Shown here in pieces: positions 1-8,540 of a stretch of 64,000 bases of DNA. The position numbers and the translations under genes are program-made. Below the pieces are notes generated by a model, which was not told the DNA's origin, searched no databases, and saw only the letters and a list, made by a program, of their open reading frames with translations. Positions within the stretch are counted from its first letter, which is position 1, and every line of letters begins with the position of its first letter. Source of the DNA: Mucilaginibacter boryungensis (lineage in GTDB: Bacteria; Bacteroidota; Bacteroidia; Sphingobacteriales; Sphingobacteriaceae); NCBI RefSeq assembly GCF_015221995.1, contig NZ_JADFFM010000001.1:2790001-2854000 (forward strand), given 5' to 3'.

Positions 1-2
1 AC

Positions 3-1067
3 CGTTTCAACCATTTTAGCGAACCAGGCAGAAGTATTAGCGGCACAGGTATAGGCCTCTCGTTTTCACAGGGACTGGCAGAACTGCACAGCGGCAGTAT
101 TAGCGTTGAGAGTACCGTTGGCAACAATACCGAACGCGGGCACACATGTTTTACAGTGAAACTGCCTTTAGGTAAGTCGCACCTGAAACCCGATGAAATA
201 GTAGCTGATTTTAAAGATAGTGAACGCATTGAACAATATCTGTTGCCATCAATCCACAAAAAGCAACCGATTGATGCTATCCTTCGCCCGGTAGCTGAAG
301 ATATAGATAAACCCGTGATGCTGATAGTTGAAGACAACGCCGAAGTGCTAAACTTTGTGGCAGCTAACTTTATGGCCGATTACAATGTCCATATAGCCCA
401 TGATGGCGTTGAGGGTTTAAAATTGGCAACAGAGCTTATACCCGATATTGTGATAAGCGATGTAATGATGCCTAACATGAACGGCATTACTCTTTGCAGC
501 AAGATAAAGACCGATACGCGTACCAGCCATATCCCGGTAATATTGTTAACTGCCCGTACTCCGCTGATATTTAAGCTTGAGGGGCTGGAAACCGGTGCCG
601 ACGATTATATTACCAAACCTTTCAGTATTGATATATTGGAAACCCGCGTACGCAACCTGGTCGATTCCCGTAAAAAACTGCGCGACCGTTACCGCAAAGA
701 AATTAGTCTGCAGCCGCAAAACGTAGCCATTACATCGCCAGATGAAAAATTCCTGGCTAAAGTAATGGCCTTTATTGAACGCAATATGGCCGAAACTACT
801 TTAAGTGTGGAAGAGTTAGGTAAAGAAGTGGGCATGAGCCGGGTAACCCTATACCGTAAAATTAAAGCGCTTACCAACCAAACCGCTATTGAATTCATCC
901 GTGGGGTGCGCATTAAACGCGCTGCACAGTTATTAGAGCAAAATAAATTTAACGTAAGCGAAGTAGCTTATATGGTAGGTTTTATTGATGTAGATTACTT
1001 TAGAAAATGCTTTAAAGAGCAATATGGCCACACCCCTAAAGAATATGCTTATTCGGCCGAAAAGTAA
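3..1067 (+). CDS. Hybrid two-component system protein (kinase end, receiver, AraC HTH), 5' partial
   Basis: This is the C-terminal part of a one-protein two-component system. The open frame runs in from the window edge, so the start lies outside; an internal GTG at 156 is not a true start. In the 354 visible residues, the first ~50 hold the end of a histidine-kinase ATPase domain, including the G2 box GTGIGLSFSQ. A receiver domain spans ~104-220 with phosphoacceptor Asp153 (SDVMMPNMNG) and the conserved KPF. An AraC-type double HTH fills ~250-350. The kinase-receiver-AraC order in one chain is typical of Bacteroidota hybrid regulators, which often control polysaccharide or nutrient loci. The ligand-sensing region is not visible, so the signal cannot be inferred. 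It converges on pyrD with an 8-base gap. Confidence 0.93.
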   Translation, partial: RFNHFSEPGRSISGTGIGLSFSQGLAELHSGSISVESTVGNNTERGHTCFTVKLPLGKSHLKPDEIVADFKDSERIEQYLLPSIHKKQPIDAILRPVAEDIDKPVMLIVEDNAEVLNFVAANFMADYNVHIAHDGVEGLKLATELIPDIVISDVMMPNMNGITLCSKIKTDTRTSHIPVILLTARTPLIFKLEGLETGADDYITKPFSIDILETRVRNLVDSRKKLRDRYRKEISLQPQNVAITSPDEKFLAKVMAFIERNMAETTLSVEELGKEVGMSRVTLYRKIKALTNQTAIEFIRGVRIKRAAQLLEQNKFNVSEVAYMVGFIDVDYFRKCFKEQYGHTPKEYAYSAEK

Positions 1068-1075
1068 ATCCTGGA

Positions 1076-2116
1076 TTATTTCAGCAATGCCTTATTTATC
1101 TTACCAATTAAACCCGGCCCTTCATAAATAAACCCGGTATACAACTGCACCAGCGACGCCCCTGCATTCAATTTTTCTAAAGCATCTTCGGCAGAATGAA
1201 TACCCCCAACCCCTATTATCGGGAATGAACCGTTTGACTTTTTATGCAGGTAACTGATCACCTCGGTTGATCGGTGTGTTAACGGCTTACCGCTCAATCC
1301 GCCTATTTCATTTTTTAATGTTTCAGGAGACGACAAACCTTCGCGACTGATAGTTGTGTTAGTGGCTATTACCCCTGCAATGCCGCTTTGCTGTACAATC
1401 TCTACTATATCGTCCAACTGTTCAGTGGTTAGGTCGGGCGCTATTTTAAGCAGTACCGGGCGAGTGATGCCATTTTTATGATTACGTTGTTGCAGTGTAC
1501 TTAATATATTAAGCAGCGGTTCTTTTTCCTGCAAAGCGCGCAATCCCGGTGTGTTTGGTGAGCTAACATTTACCACAAAATAGTCTACCACATCAAACAG
1601 GCGGTCGAAACATTTAATATAATCGTTAACGGCTTCTTCATTGGGGGTTATCTTGTTTTTGCCAATATTTCCGCCAATTATAATGCGTTGTTCTTTGGAA
1701 GCGTGGCTTTTACGGTATTCGCTGATCTTTTCGGCCATGGCATCTACACCGTAGTTGTTAAAACCCATCCGGTTAATGAGCGCTTCATCAGCCGGCAACC
1801 TGAACATGCGGGGTTTAGGGTTTCCATCTTGCGGCAAAGGCGTAACGGTACCCGTTTCAATAAACCCGAAACCCAGGTTGGCCATTTCTTTTATCAATAC
1901 GCCATTCTTGTCAAAACCTGCAGCTAAGCCAACAGGGTTTTTAAACGTCAGGCCAAATACTTCACGTTCCAGCCTTTTATCTTCTACATTCCAAATAGCG
2001 CGACTGATTGCGCTGCCGCCGGGTAGTTTATTAATCAGCTGCAGGCCGTCGGTTACAAAATAGTGGACATTTTCAGGATCGAACTTGAAAAGGATGGGCT
2101 TAATGAGCGAATACAT
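1076..2116 (-). CDS. pyrD: Dihydroorotate dehydrogenase (quinone), class 2
   Basis: Oxidises dihydroorotate to orotate in pyrimidine synthesis and passes electrons to membrane quinone, menaquinone being likely here. The 346 residues match class 2 length. The N-terminal ~40 residues ([20 protein letters not shown]) form the short helical membrane-facing extension of class 2 enzymes. The FMN-barrel motifs [17 protein letters not shown] and [11 protein letters not shown] are visible; the last holds the Ser that serves as base in class 2 enzymes. The C-terminal phosphate-binding part reads [15 protein letters not shown] then [11 protein letters not shown]. The start is supported by the conserved N terminus. 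A -7 box ends only four bases upstream of the ATG, so the mRNA may be leaderless. No other pyr genes are nearby. Confidence 0.96.
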   Translation of the reverse strand: MYSLIKPILFKFDPENVHYFVTDGLQLINKLPGGSAISRAIWNVEDKRLEREVFGLTFKNPVGLAAGFDKNGVLIKEMANLGFGFIETGTVTPLPQDGNPKPRMFRLPADEALINRMGFNNYGVDAMAEKISEYRKSHASKEQRIIIGGNIGKNKITPNEEAVNDYIKCFDRLFDVVDYFVVNVSSPNTPGLRALQEKEPLLNILSTLQQRNHKNGITRPVLLKIAPDLTTEQLDDIVEIVQQSGIAGVIATNTTISREGLSSPETLKNEIGGLSGKPLTHRSTEVISYLHKKSNGSFPIIGVGGIHSAEDALEKLNAGASLVQLYTGFIYEGPGLIGKINKALLK

Positions 2117-2120
2117 CCCG

Positions 2121-2128
2121 CAAAGTTA
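2121..2128 (-). promoter_or_regulatory. Putative -7 box of pyrD
   Basis: TAACTTTG on the minus strand fits the Bacteroidota -7 consensus TAnnTTTG. It ends four bases before the pyrD ATG, which predicts a leaderless or nearly leaderless transcript. No clear -33 TTTG was found. Confidence 0.5.
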
Positions 2129-2181
2129 AATTTATTTAAGTTTTAGCCAATAACTGATAGTCCGGAGTGCAAGGTTTTAAA

Positions 2182-2189
2182 TATATTTG
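2182..2189 (+). promoter_or_regulatory. Putative -7 box of the SGNH hydrolase gene
   Basis: TATATTTG matches TAnnTTTG. Transcription would begin near 2195. This lies downstream of the longest possible start at 2167 but upstream of the ATG at 2248, so it supports the 2248 start. Confidence 0.45.
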
Positions 2190-2247
2190 TTTATCCGGTA
2201 GTCAATCTTTCCTGACTATGATCTATAAACCATTTAACTATACCAGA

Positions 2248-3009
2248 ATGAACAACACCCGCCGCTCTTTTATTACCAATGCTGCAATAGGCACACTTGC
2301 CGCTCTGTCTATACCTGAACTTGCTTCATCAGCTTTTGCGGAAGCTAAAGGTAAAAAAGTAAGATTAACTGAAAATGACATTGTCCTTTTCCAAGGCGAT
2401 TCCATTACCGACTCGGGCAGGGACAAAAAGAAAACCGAGGCTAATAACGTAGCCTGTATGGGCAGTGGTTACGCGCTGGTGGCCGGTTCGCGCTTACTGG
2501 TTGATCATCCTGAAAAAAAACTGCAGATATACAACAAAGGCATTAGCGGTAATAAAGTATACCAATTGGCCGACCGATGGGACGAGGATTGCCTGAGCCT
2601 GAAACCAAACGTACTTAGTATTTTTGTTGGCGTTAACGATTACTGGCACACACTTAACCCAAAAACTCCGTATACAGGCACCATTGAAACTTACCGAACT
2701 GATTATAAAAAACTGATCGACCGCACTAAAGCCGCATTGCCCGACGTGAAATTGATCATTTGCGAACCGTATGCCATTAACGGCGTAAAATCGGTTACCG
2801 ATGCCTGGTACCCAAAATTTCCGGAGTTCCAGGTAGCGGCGCGTGAAATAGCCGAACAGTACGGCGCTGCTTTTGTACCCTTTCAAACTGTAGTTGATAA
2901 AGCCCTGAAACAAGCCCCCGGCAATTACTGGAGCAACGATGGCGTACACCCTAACATGGCTGGCATTACACTACTGGCGCATGCATGGCTGGAAGCGGTG
3001 AAGGGTTAG
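2248..3009 (+). CDS. Secreted SGNH/GDSL-type hydrolase
   Basis: An esterase or acyl-hydrolase of the SGNH fold, 254 residues, probably exported. I chose the ATG at 2248 rather than the upstream start at 2167. It opens directly with a twin-arginine-like leader (NNTRRSFITNAAIG, a hydrophobic stretch, then ASSAFA), and a -7 box lies between the two starts. Block I is FQGDSITDSG (Ser ~52), block III is GVNDYW (Asn ~130) and block V is DGVHPNMAG (Asp ~231, His ~234), giving the full catalytic set. In this phylum such enzymes often remove acetyl groups from polysaccharides; the substrate here is unknown. It is a single gene between pyrD (divergent) and an ABC-F gene. Confidence 0.88.
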   Translation: MNNTRRSFITNAAIGTLAALSIPELASSAFAEAKGKKVRLTENDIVLFQGDSITDSGRDKKKTEANNVACMGSGYALVAGSRLLVDHPEKKLQIYNKGISGNKVYQLADRWDEDCLSLKPNVLSIFVGVNDYWHTLNPKTPYTGTIETYRTDYKKLIDRTKAALPDVKLIICEPYAINGVKSVTDAWYPKFPEFQVAAREIAEQYGAAFVPFQTVVDKALKQAPGNYWSNDGVHPNMAGITLLAHAWLEAVKG

Positions 3010-3017
3010 AGGTTGAA

Positions 3018-3074
3018 GATTAGTTAATTAGAGATTAGTTACCACCCTTTAAACTAATCTCTAATTAACTAATC
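3018..3074. repeat. Perfect 23-bp inverted repeat, AT-rich (bidirectional hairpin)
   Basis: The arm GATTAGTTAATTAGAGATT(AGTT) at 3018-3040 is repeated exactly in inverse at 3052-3074, with an 11-base loop. It lies nine bases after the SGNH stop and 43 bases before the ABC-F start. One arm of the same sequence recurs at 17804-17834, so this is an interspersed sequence, not only a local terminator. Confidence 0.8.
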
Positions 3075-3102
3075 ACCGTTTTTAAGCTCCGCTTAAAAAC
3101 CG

Positions 3103-3110
3103 TATCTTTG
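3103..3110 (+). promoter_or_regulatory. Putative -7 box of the ABC-F gene
   Basis: TATCTTTG is an exact match to TAnnTTTG. It is followed by CGCGCAA and then the ATG at 3118, implying a very short or absent leader. A T-run (TTTTT) lies about 19 bases upstream in place of the -33 TTTG. Confidence 0.55.
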
Positions 3111-3117
3111 CGCGCAA

Positions 3118-5040
3118 ATGATCGCTATAAATAATCTTACGTTCGAGATAGGTGCAAGGGCATTGTATGATGAGGCTAACTGGCATATTAAACCTGGTGA
3201 AAAGATAGGCCTGATTGGGGCTAACGGTACCGGCAAAACCACTCTTTTAAAAATGATCGTAGGCGAATACAAGCCTACTTCGGGTACCATATCTATGGCT
3301 AAGGATTTAACCATGGGGTATCTTAACCAGGACCTGCTCTCCTACTCATCTGATAAAAACATTGTACACGTAGCTATGGAGGCTTTTGAGCGTCAGAACC
3401 AGTTACATGATGAGATAGAGGCTTTACTGCAAAAACTGGAAACCGATTATAGCGAAGACCTTTTACATAAACTAAGCGATAAGCAGCACGAATTTGAACT
3501 GCTTGACGGCTATAATATTGAATACAAAGCTCACGAAATTTTAGCCGGTTTAGGCTTTAGCGAGGCCGATTGCCATCGCAAGCTCAGTACCTTTTCAGGC
3601 GGTTGGCGTATGCGTGTAATGCTGGCTAAGATCCTGTTACAAGCCCCTGATATTTTGTTACTGGATGAGCCTACCAACCACCTTGACTTACCCTCTATCC
3701 AATGGCTGGAAGATTATCTGAAAGCTTTTAGCGGCGCTATTATCATCGTATCGCACGATAGATGGTTTTTGGATAAAGTAATTAACCGCACGGTTGAATC
3801 GCGTAAAGGTAAACTGAATGTTTATGCTGGCAATTACACTTTCTATTTAGAAGAAAAAGCGCTGCGTGCCGAAATACAACGCGGGGAGTTTAAAAACCAG
3901 CAGTCGAAAATAAAACAGGAAGAACGTTTGATCGAGCGTTTCCGGGCTAAGGCATCCAAAGCAAAAATGGCGCAATCGCGCATTAAAATGCTTGACAAAA
4001 TGGAGCGCGTGGATGATGTGGATGATGATAATCCTGAAGTTAACTTTAGCTTCAAATTCAGCAAGCAATCCGGGCGTCACGTTGTGATGTTAGAGCATAT
4101 CACCAAAAAATACCCCACTATCGATATTTTGAATGACGCCGAAGCCGTAATTGAAAAAGGCGACAAAATAGCTTTGATAGGCGCCAATGGTAAAGGTAAA
4201 TCAACACTGTTGCGTATTGTAGCAGGCGCTGATAAGGATTTTACCGGTAAAGCCATTGTTGGCCATAACGTTACGCAAACATTCTTTGCGCAGCACCAGT
4301 TAGAATCGCTGCACCTGGAAAACCAGATATTGCAGGAATTGCAGGCCTTCGCGCCAAAGCATACCGATACCGAGTTACGCTCGATATTAGGCTCATTCCT
4401 GTTCACAGGTGATGATGTTTTCAAAAAGATCAAAGTGCTTTCGGGTGGCGAAAAATCGCGCGTGGCATTGGCGAAGGCACTAACTGCCGACGCAAACTTC
4501 CTGGTACTGGATGAGCCCACCAACCACCTGGATATGGCATCGGTTAACATCCTGATCCAAGCCTTGCAACAATATGAGGGTACGGTTATCGTAGTATCGC
4601 ACGATCGATACTTCCTTGATAATATCGCTAACAAAATATGGTTTATTGAAGATCAGAAGATCAAACAATATCCGGGCACTTACCAGGAATACGAAGAATG
4701 GGCGGCAAAACGTAAGTTGGAACCCAAAGCTGCGCTACCTGCTCCCCAACCTAAAAAGGAAGAAAAGAAACCCGAACCGGTTAAGCAACAGCCCACTGAA
4801 AATAAATATCAACAGCTAAAAAAGCTGAATCAGGATCTTTCAAAAATGGAAGAGCAAATTTCTGCTTTGGAAACTGAGGTTAAACAATTGGAAGGAAAAC
4901 TTGCTGACAGCGGCATCTACAACGATGCTAACAAGCTAAAGGAAACCAAAAGTGCTTATCAAGCAAAACAAGGCGAATTAAAATCGCTGCAAGCCAAATG
5001 GGAAACCCTGGCTGAGCAGATAATGGAGATGGAAGCGTAG
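3118..5040 (+). CDS. ABC-F family ATPase (Uup/EttA-like)
   Basis: A cytosolic ABC-F protein with two nucleotide-binding domains in one 640-residue chain and no membrane segments. Family members act on the ribosome as translation factors or help rescue stalled ribosomes. Domain 1 has Walker A GANGTGKTT (~34-42), signature FSGGWRMR and Walker B ILLLDEPTNHLD. A charged helical linker follows (~240-320). Domain 2 has Walker A GANGKGKST, signature LSGGEKSRVALAKAL and Walker B FLVLDEPTNHLD. The last ~80 residues form a Lys/Glu/Gln-rich coiled coil after a Pro-rich hinge, as in Uup-type proteins. Nothing around it points to antibiotic resistance. The start is fixed by the -7 box and the conserved N terminus. 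Confidence 0.93.
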   Translation: MIAINNLTFEIGARALYDEANWHIKPGEKIGLIGANGTGKTTLLKMIVGEYKPTSGTISMAKDLTMGYLNQDLLSYSSDKNIVHVAMEAFERQNQLHDEIEALLQKLETDYSEDLLHKLSDKQHEFELLDGYNIEYKAHEILAGLGFSEADCHRKLSTFSGGWRMRVMLAKILLQAPDILLLDEPTNHLDLPSIQWLEDYLKAFSGAIIIVSHDRWFLDKVINRTVESRKGKLNVYAGNYTFYLEEKALRAEIQRGEFKNQQSKIKQEERLIERFRAKASKAKMAQSRIKMLDKMERVDDVDDDNPEVNFSFKFSKQSGRHVVMLEHITKKYPTIDILNDAEAVIEKGDKIALIGANGKGKSTLLRIVAGADKDFTGKAIVGHNVTQTFFAQHQLESLHLENQILQELQAFAPKHTDTELRSILGSFLFTGDDVFKKIKVLSGGEKSRVALAKALTADANFLVLDEPTNHLDMASVNILIQALQQYEGTVIVVSHDRYFLDNIANKIWFIEDQKIKQYPGTYQEYEEWAAKRKLEPKAALPAPQPKKEEKKPEPVKQQPTENKYQQLKKLNQDLSKMEEQISALETEVKQLEGKLADSGIYNDANKLKETKSAYQAKQGELKSLQAKWETLAEQIMEMEA

Positions 5041-5090
5041 TTACAGTCCGGAAGACCGAAAGTCCGGAAGTAAAAGCATCATCTCCGATA

Positions 5091-5191
5091 TGTCATTGCG
5101 AGGAGCAGTGAAGATGTGTGTTGGGGCGACGCGGCCATCCCGTCGCTTGTAAACTTACTATGAGATTGCTACGCTATCGCTCGCAATGACA
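5091..5191. repeat. Family B palindromic repeat, copy 1
   Basis: Begins TGTCATTGCGAGGAGC and ends GCTCGCAATGACA; the inner arms carry GAGATTGC. It is 101 bp and lies between the ABC-F gene and argH. A nearby direct repeat of AGTCCGGAAG (5044 and 5061) is separate. The same termini recur at 12865, 17698, 46047 and 60569. Confidence 0.85.
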
Positions 5192-5235
5192 AGTTTTTTA
5201 TTATTTTAGATTAATACATCAACATTATACCACAC

Positions 5236-6570
5236 ATGAGCAAGATCTGGCAAAAAACAACCGACGTTAACGCACTGGTAGAAAACTTTACCGTGGGGCG
5301 CGACCGTGAGTTTGACCAGCAAATGGCAGCCTTTGATGTACTGGGTTCATTAGCGCATACGCAAATGCTGCAAAGCATTGGATTAATGAGCGCCGATGAC
5401 TTGCAACTGGTTCAGCAGGAACTGAAAAGCATTTATGCTGATATTGCTCAAAACGGCTTTGTGATTGAGGATGGTGTAGAAGATGTGCACTCGCAAATTG
5501 AATTGCTGCTTACCCGACGCATTGGCGAGGCCGGCAAAAAAATACACAGCGGCCGCTCGCGTAACGATCAGGTTTTGGTAGACCTGAAATTATTCTTCCG
5601 TAACGAATTACAACAGGTAGTACAGGAAGTAAAAGGCCTGTTCGATCTGTTATTAAGCCTGAGTGAAAAACACAAGGATGTGTTGCTACCGGGCTACACC
5701 CATTTGCAGATAGCCATGCCGTCATCGTTCGGGCTATGGTTTGGCGCTTATGCGGAAAGCCTGGCCGATGATCTGGAACTGGTGTTGGCCGCTTATAAAA
5801 TCACCAACAAAAACCCTTTAGGCTCGGCAGCCGGTTATGGTTCATCATTCCCTTTAAACCGCACCATGACCACCCAACTACTGGGTTTTGGCAGCCTGAA
5901 CCACAATGTGGTTTACGCGCAAATGGGGCGTGGTAAAACCGAGCGGATCATTGCGCAGGCGCTATCGGCTGTAGCTGCAACCATAGCTAAAATGGCTATG
6001 GACCAGTGCTTATACCTGAGCCAAAATTTTGCCTTTGTAAGCTACCCCGAAAACCTGACCACCGGCAGCAGTATTATGCCGCACAAAAAGAACCCCGATG
6101 TTTGGGAAATTATGCGCGGTAAATGTAACCGCCTTCAGGCCCTGCCAACCGACGTTGCCATGATGACCACCAATCTGCCATCGGGCTATCACCGGGAAAT
6201 GCAATTGCTGAAAGAATTGTTATTCCCCGCTTTTGCCGAATTGAAACAATGCCTGCACATGGCTAATTTTATGTTGCAGCATATTACCGTGAAAACCGAT
6301 ATCCTAAACGATCCTAAATACGCTTACCTGTTTAGCGTAGAAGTAGTAAATCAAATGGTATTGGATGGCACGCCCTTCCGCGATGCTTATAAGCAGGTAG
6401 GGCTGGATATTGAACAAGGTAACTTCAATCCCGATAAAAAGGTAACACACACGCATGAAGGCAGCGTAGGCAACCTGCACAATGAACAGATAGCAGAAGC
6501 GATGGATGCCTTATTACAGCAATTTAAATTTCACGAGGTGGAAGAAGCGGTAGCCGCTTTAGTGAAATAA
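5236..6570 (+). CDS. argH: Argininosuccinate lyase
   Basis: Splits argininosuccinate into arginine and fumarate, the last step of arginine synthesis. It is a cytosolic homotetramer in the fumarase/aspartase superfamily. The 444 residues are near family length. Visible are the superfamily signature GSSIMPHKKNPD (~277-288), the conserved HSGRSRNDQV (~104-113) and GYTHLQIAMPSS (~155-166), which carries the catalytic His region. It stands alone here: no other arg genes are in the window, whereas many bacteria keep argG next to argH. A family B palindrome ends 44 bases upstream. Confidence 0.96.
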   Translation: MSKIWQKTTDVNALVENFTVGRDREFDQQMAAFDVLGSLAHTQMLQSIGLMSADDLQLVQQELKSIYADIAQNGFVIEDGVEDVHSQIELLLTRRIGEAGKKIHSGRSRNDQVLVDLKLFFRNELQQVVQEVKGLFDLLLSLSEKHKDVLLPGYTHLQIAMPSSFGLWFGAYAESLADDLELVLAAYKITNKNPLGSAAGYGSSFPLNRTMTTQLLGFGSLNHNVVYAQMGRGKTERIIAQALSAVAATIAKMAMDQCLYLSQNFAFVSYPENLTTGSSIMPHKKNPDVWEIMRGKCNRLQALPTDVAMMTTNLPSGYHREMQLLKELLFPAFAELKQCLHMANFMLQHITVKTDILNDPKYAYLFSVEVVNQMVLDGTPFRDAYKQVGLDIEQGNFNPDKKVTHTHEGSVGNLHNEQIAEAMDALLQQFKFHEVEEAVAALVK

Positions 6571-6573
6571 CTT

Positions 6574-6588
6574 TGTGTGTGTGTGTGT
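6574..6588. repeat. Short TG dinucleotide tract
   Basis: Seven TG units plus a final T sit between the converging ends of argH and the ABC ATPase gene. It is a simple repeat that could vary in length, but it lies in no coding or promoter region. Confidence 0.7.
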
Positions 6589-6596
6589 AGGATAAA

Positions 6597-7595
6597 TCAA
6601 TAGTCCAGATACTTACTAACTTTTAATTGTACCGCATCGCCTTCGGTATATTTTCCAAAATGGGCATTCAGCACCCGGAGTGTTAGTTTATCGTGCGCTA
6701 TCACCAATTCCTCGTAAAACCCTTTAAATAGTATTTGCTTAACCGTCCAGTGGTTCTCGGTGAAGCTGGGCGTAGTGGATGCCCACTCGGGATAGATCAC
6801 TATATTATCTTTTTCAGTACTGATACCGCAAAGCTTTGCCTCGGCATTACTCAATACATTACAATTGGTAAGTAAACGCGCGGTATATAAATTTTCAGGA
6901 TGTTGATATAACGATTTAGGGTCACCGTGCTCCAGTATTTCCCCGTCTTTTAAAACAATCAGTTCATCGGCCATAGAAAGTACTTCAGCGGGATCGTGCG
7001 AAACCATAATGACAGTTAAACCGGTTTCCCTTACCACCCTGCGGATATCCTGCTGCAAACCCTCGCGAAAAGAAGTATCTACCTGGTTAAAGGGTTCATC
7101 CAAAAGCAAAACCTGTGGCTGGGTAACCAGGGCACGGGCTATAGCTACCCGCTGGCGCTCGCCCCCGCTTAAGTCGGCTACGCGTTTGGTTTCAATACGC
7201 TTCATGTTTAGCTGTTGTAAAACAGCTTCGGTTTTGTTTCGCTTAGCCTCCAGGTCTGTATTGGGCAGCAGAATGGATATGTTGTCGTAAACCTTTGCAA
7301 AAAGGTTCATATCATCGGTTTGCTGGGTTACCATTTTCATGGCGTCATGCCCCGGTATCAGTTTTTCTTCGGGCCCCCAAACACGTTCGCCCTTAAAATA
7401 TACCGTCCCACTATCAGGGGTAATTAAGCCGAACAACATATGCAGCAAAGTAGTTTTACCGCTGCCGCTGGCCCCAATTATAGCCGTGATTTTGCCCGGG
7501 GTAATGGTCAGGTCGGTTGGTTTTAAACCCGCCGTTTGCACGCCGGGATATATTTTACTGATAGCAGTTGCCTGTAGAAAAGAAACATTAGTCAT
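6597..7595 (-). CDS. ABC transporter ATP-binding protein with TOBE-like tail
   Basis: An importer-type ATPase of the PotA/FbpC/ModC class, 332 residues. The nucleotide-binding domain spans ~5-235, with Walker A GASGSGKTT (~41-49), a Q-loop (VTQQTDD), signature LSGGERQRVAIARAL, Walker B VLLLDEPFNQVD and the switch His in MVSHDPAEVL. The C-terminal ~80 residues resemble a TOBE domain, which usually senses substrate or regulator. No permease or binding-protein gene is adjacent, so the partner and substrate (iron, molybdate, polyamine or other) cannot be assigned. A -7 box lies five bases upstream of the ATG. Confidence 0.9.
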   Translation of the reverse strand: MTNVSFLQATAISKIYPGVQTAGLKPTDLTITPGKITAIIGASGSGKTTLLHMLFGLITPDSGTVYFKGERVWGPEEKLIPGHDAMKMVTQQTDDMNLFAKVYDNISILLPNTDLEAKRNKTEAVLQQLNMKRIETKRVADLSGGERQRVAIARALVTQPQVLLLDEPFNQVDTSFREGLQQDIRRVVRETGLTVIMVSHDPAEVLSMADELIVLKDGEILEHGDPKSLYQHPENLYTARLLTNCNVLSNAEAKLCGISTEKDNIVIYPEWASTTPSFTENHWTVKQILFKGFYEELVIAHDKLTLRVLNAHFGKYTEGDAVQLKVSKYLDY

Positions 7596-7600
7596 TAAGA

Positions 7601-7608
7601 CAAATGTA
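7601..7608 (-). promoter_or_regulatory. Putative -7 box of the ABC ATPase gene
   Basis: TACATTTG on the minus strand matches TAnnTTTG and is followed by TCTTA and the ATG, again predicting a leaderless or very short-leader transcript. Confidence 0.45.
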
Positions 7609-7663
7609 ATGAATAGGGTTTATTCTACCGTGGCTACAGTTAATTATCTGTCGCGGGTATTAC

Positions 7664-7698
7664 ACAATAAAAAAGAGACAGATGATTTATCTGTCTCT
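7664..7698 (-). terminator. Rho-independent terminator of the sigma factor/barrel operon
   Basis: On the minus strand, AGAGACAGAT, a 5-base loop and ATCTGTCTCT form a perfect 10-bp stem followed by TTTTTT. It lies 28 bases after the stop of the outer-membrane barrel gene, the last gene of that operon. Confidence 0.8.
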
Positions 7699-7725
7699 AA
7701 GCTATGTAACTATATGGTGGGTCGG

Positions 7726-8514
7726 TTAAAAACCTACAGTGAAGCCGAATGATACGTTCTTCAGGCCTTTTTGAGCAGCGGTATCAAACATGTCATTAAA
7801 GTAGTACTTAGCAAATATGCCTATGTCACCATGGCCTACACGGGCTACCGCGCCGTAACGGAACTTGGTGAAGTGGTAGCCATAGTTCATTTTTTGTTTG
7901 CCATATTCATCGCTGATCTGTTTCATGCGGCCGGTAAGCAGCACCCCAAATTCAGGGCCTAACACATAATGCCATTTGGTGCCGTTGGCGTTATCTTTCG
8001 AACGAAAATCGAACATTAAAGGTACACGTAAGTAGGCAGATGAGAAGCGGTCTTTGCTGTAATGTACTGCATCATTAGTATACTTTAGGGCGCTTTGGTC
8101 GGGATCGCGGGTAATGGTGATGTCCTTACGTAAACGGATCAGTTCCCAATCGAAACCACCAGCCATATATATTTTAAACGAGCTGTTGAAGCGGTAACCA
8201 GCCTGGAACACATCGAAACCCACGTTACTAGTTTTCCACGAACGGTAGCTTAAGAAATCATTTGTTGGTGATAGTTTAAAACTGCCGTTATCAAGCAGGG
8301 TGGTTAAACCCAGATCAAACCTTGAGAAGGTCAATCCCATTGAAAATCCCGGCGCTTTCGATCTTCTTTTTGATGAACTATCGCGCAACGCTTTAGTGCC
8401 AAACGAGAAAGTATATTTTCCTTTTTTTGTAGTTGTACTATCAGTTGAAGCTGATTGAGCGAACACACTCATAGCTGCCGCGCTAAGTAAGGCGGTAAAA
8501 ATTAAACGTTTCAT
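7726..8514 (-). CDS. Outer-membrane beta-barrel protein
   Basis: A secreted protein of 262 residues with signal peptide MKRLIFTALLSAAAMSVFAQ. The mature part is rich in alternating aromatic/polar strands and ends in Phe (VSFGFTVGF), as expected of an outer-membrane barrel inserted by the Bam machinery. It is similar in kind to the PorT-like barrels of Bacteroidota; no catalytic motif is visible. It is the third gene of an ECF sigma/anti-sigma operon, 26 bases after the anti-sigma gene, so it may be the regulated envelope product or part of the sensing unit. A terminator follows. Confidence 0.82.
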   Translation of the reverse strand: MKRLIFTALLSAAAMSVFAQSASTDSTTTKKGKYTFSFGTKALRDSSSKRRSKAPGFSMGLTFSRFDLGLTTLLDNGSFKLSPTNDFLSYRSWKTSNVGFDVFQAGYRFNSSFKIYMAGGFDWELIRLRKDITITRDPDQSALKYTNDAVHYSKDRFSSAYLRVPLMFDFRSKDNANGTKWHYVLGPEFGVLLTGRMKQISDEYGKQKMNYGYHFTKFRYGAVARVGHGDIGIFAKYYFNDMFDTAAQKGLKNVSFGFTVGF

Positions 8515-8540
8515 ATTAGGGTTATATTTAGATTGAGAAT

